Of a stretch of DNA of 64,000 bases, positions 61,300 through 64,000 are shown in pieces. Origin of the DNA: Jacaranda mimosifolia (lineage: Eukaryota > Streptophyta > Magnoliopsida > Lamiales > Bignoniaceae); contig CM032125.1 in the NCBI GenBank assembly GCA_018894105.1, forward strand, positions 3,162,001 to 3,226,000, written 5' to 3'. Position numbers and translations under genes: made by a program. The notes under the pieces are model-generated. The model saw only the letters and a list, made by a program, of their open reading frames with translations. It did no database searches and was not told the DNA's origin. Position 1 is the first letter of the stretch; each line of letters opens with the position of its first letter.

Positions 61300-63764
61300 G
61301 TATGTATGCATGTATCATGATTGGAAAAATGTTTCTTTGCTGGCCACCTTCTTTTCTTCAGAAGTATCTCCGCTGGATGCTACATTGGCCTGCATCACAT
61401 GGGATTAATTAAGATGAATGCATGAGTACGTATTGTCCATTGGGAAGATGTAATTTCATCCATGAACCTAAACTTAGCTAAATATCCAATATTAGCATGG
61501 AATCTTATTCATGAAAGGAGACTGATAAGGTAAAATTTTACAAAAAATCCATGGTGAGCGAGTTGCAACTGGCAATAAGTTCATTTTCAGTAGTGTTGTG
61601 TATTGTGTTTAAAGTTGACATAACTGTGCAAGGACAAATCCTTGAGAACTTAATCATTTAATTATCCTTTTTCCTGGATCTTCATTAGGTACCAATTCAA
61701 ACACAGATATGCAATCCTATGTGCAAGAGAAATGGAGTTATTCTGAGAAAAGTCCAAACTAAAATCTGAGTGCACGACCATGTTTGCTTCTCATTTTATG
61801 TATCATGATCCATCATATAACTTTTCATTGTCGTCCTGTACATGGGTTTTACTTTTTATTTTAAAAAATTTAAAAAACAAAGCGGAGGAATGATGTCGCG
61901 AAAACCAAAACTAAGAATGAGGTAGAGCAACTAAAAAGGGCTTATAAGAATGACCTTATCAGGTTCCCCCAGTGTTGGGAGGCCATGGTGAACAATGTAC
62001 TCAGCATCCACCACTCCTATATTTTTTATTCGATCTCCCTAGGCAAGAAAGCGATACATCAAATAATGCAGTGAAATGGAGAGAATGAAAGAGGAAAAAG
62101 GCGAGAAAGTTGTGAGGAATTAATGCCTGTGCACAGTAACCCAGCCGCATGTCTAGTCCCCAAGCATGGATTAAATCATTCTGTAAGAAACATAACATCA
62201 AAGTTGTTATCCTTAGCAATTAAATATCGTCACACAACTATGTCACTGAGGTTATTAAATAAAGAGCGGAAATGCATATCAATGTTTCAAACTTTCAGAA
62301 AGCTAGCATGGAAAGCACTAGCTCATGTCCACAAGACTAGAAACTTGACCTTGTTGATGAGGATAAAATGATATACTCCAATATGGATGTGCAACACTGG
62401 ATCCAAATAATGCATATCTAGTTGCAGTATCTTTCCAGGATCATACAAGATCATACTCTAGATTGTTAAAGCATTTTGTCCCTGATCAATGTAGTACTTT
62501 TTTGTGTCAAAAGCAATGTGATAATACCTGGATCATATACCATACACAACGCCAAGCAGCCCTAGAGAATACGGGGGCCATCACTTCTATCCACCTGTAA
62601 AATAAACTTACTTCCATGAATGAAGTTTTAAGGGGAATTAGTACAACCGTTTAATTCCATGATGATAAAATATCTCTAGTTTGATCCCGCAATCAGCCTG
62701 ATGTATCTGTCTCAGCGTTTGCTTTAATGCAGCTAATAAATATTAACTTACAACTATAATATAAATAAATAAGAAAAAAGTCAAGTTGTTTAACTGTAAA
62801 TTCTACCCTGTGCATGGGGGACCAGAGCTGTTATCATCACATTGAATGCCCTTACCATCATGTTTATAAGTCCTCCTGCAACATGACATATAATTGTAGT
62901 TAAAACAAGCTGTTCCTGCGGAAGTCCAGTCTGCCTTATGAAAATTGGTTTTAACTATAAAAAGATAAGAACCAACAGAAGAGATTTTAATTAAAATCAT
63001 ATGGATAACTCAGTTTTGAACCAAAGAGGAGAAATAGGTTAACTGTTACATATTTGCCATTAGTGCATTTGGAAACCAAAGTGGAACCTGTACTTGAATC
63101 CTAAATCATTGAACACTTGTCTTTGACATTACTTGTTTGAGAGGCAGCTCAAAGTCAACAGTAAGATCACAGTTAGACGAGCAATCAAACCATTTAAAAC
63201 AACAGTTTTGTAATTTAACATTAGTTGTTTGTCCTCTGACAATTCGCCTCACGTGTAATTAACCATGAATGCTGCAGGCATAATCTCGAAGGACAGTTTC
63301 AAACATATTCTGGCTGTTCTAGCTATAGGCTGAAGTGGCTTAAAAAAGAAGTTAGGGTCCCTGTGTAACTAGGAAACCATAATATCAAATGCATCATTTT
63401 TTGCTATAGGCTATAGACACATAGTGACTCCAATTCAACTATAACCATGTCCAGAGCATGTAAAAATATTTTGAGGTCATCTGACGAATTCAATCATCTT
63501 TCTCGCAATGCCTCTTCAAATGGTTTTCAAATATTTTAGAGTGCTGATAATCCCATCACTGACTGGAAGAAAACAAAATGTTGCTTACTGCATGGACAAA
63601 GACCTAGTTCTGATTCTCGGTAACATCATGAGTACAACTAAACTAACCTGTGCACTGTTGATCTTCGCCACCGTGCTGTGATAAGATGATGTACCTCAGA
63701 TTGTCCAATCTCAAGTGCTGGTTGTGATATCTCAAATCCTTCATTTTTCACAATTGATAAATAT
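60865..63764 (-). CDS. DUF707 (PF05212) protein, C-terminal part; 5' exons beyond the window
   Basis: Eight minus-strand exons: 63764-63648, 62875-62807, 62594-62528, 62180-62127, 62038-61955, 61389-61348, 61204-61166, 60990-60865 (TAA), about 198 residues in consistent phase. Conserved DUF707 stretches: YLSIVKNEGFEISQPALE, EVHHLITARWRRSTVHR, SSGPPCTGWIEVMAPVFSR, NDLIHAWGLDMRLGYCAQ, GVVDAEYIVHHGLPTLG and the basic tail RRQSYNEYKVFKRRWKKA. The function of this plant family is not established. The intron after exon 62180-62127 has a GC rather than GT donor (CAG|GCATTA). The exon encoding the conserved upstream part was not found in 63765-64000, so it must lie past the right edge. Confidence 0.9.
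61265..61300. repeat. Compound (CT)n(AT)n microsatellite in a DUF707 intron
   Basis: CTCTCTCTCTCTCTCTCT followed by ATATATATATAT, then a GTATGTATGCATGTAT tail, between the exons ending at 61204 and 61348. Confidence 0.9.
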
Positions 63765-64000
63765 CTACATAAAATACGCAGGTTAAGAAGCATGAATGTA
63801 GTAATCTGCTGAGGAATAAATTGAGTCATTCTCTATTGGATAACAAATTTTATATGGTCGTAATTCTTCCAGAAATTAAAAAATTCTGGAGAGGACAAAA
63901 TGCTTGAAATGTGTGTTATTTGGATTCTGAATGGTTATTGAATGAAAAGGAAAGAGCAACACCACAAGAAACAAAAGTCTGGTGTTGAGGATAGACATTC
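63765..64000. other. Intron of the DUF707 gene (to window edge)
   Basis: No coding sequence matching DUF707 is seen on the minus strand here; it is presumably intron. Confidence 0.5.

Overview
The window is nuclear DNA from a flowering plant, most likely a woody or herbaceous eudicot; I cannot name the species. Evidence: AT-rich intergenic DNA, spliced genes with GT-AG introns (phases check out exon by exon), plant-only families (ROP-interactive CRIB protein, PLS-type PPR, cellulose synthase-like D, plant ZFN-type CCCH protein, DUF707), Ty1/copia elements primed by initiator tRNA-Met, hAT-like MITEs, a tRNA-derived SINE and a Mutator-like element.

Layout. 1-9831 is transposon-dominated: two copies of one hAT-like MITE family (1-452 and about 3127-4080), a second hAT-like MITE (1330-2137) with a perfect 8-bp target duplication, and a degraded full-length copia element (4484-9826, target duplication CTATC). 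10023-11029 (minus) is a three-exon RIC/CRIB gene. 11582-12232 and 13056-13727 are two more hAT-like MITEs. 14221-16038 (minus) is an intronless PPR gene, followed by an antisense SINE (16351-16565). 18043-22798 (minus) is a nine-exon GDT1-like cation transporter gene. 23545-30232 is an unusual Mutator-like element: it keeps recognisable N- and C-terminal transposase coding scraps, but about 1.5 kb between them, and most of the rest, is made of four families of tandem repeats built around TACTT/GTACT motifs. 30823-34674 (minus) is a complete six-exon CSLD5-like gene. 35903-36489 is another MITE. 38927-46845 (plus) is a ZFN-type gene with five CCCH zinc fingers. 46846-53836 holds no gene I can recognise. 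53837-54394 (plus) is a two-exon gene for a small secreted 12-cysteine protein. 55565-60431 is a second copia element whose LTRs differ by one base only, yet whose coding region is broken. 60865-63764 (minus) is the 3' part of a DUF707 gene that runs off the right edge.

The genes are independent single-gene units, as usual for plants. Two have wall or Golgi roles (CSLD5-like, GDT1-like), one acts in ROP signalling, one in organelle RNA processing, one is a nucleic-acid-binding zinc-finger protein, and two are of unknown function. All exon models were worked out by eye from splice sites, reading phase and remembered family resemblance; no alignment or expression data were available.
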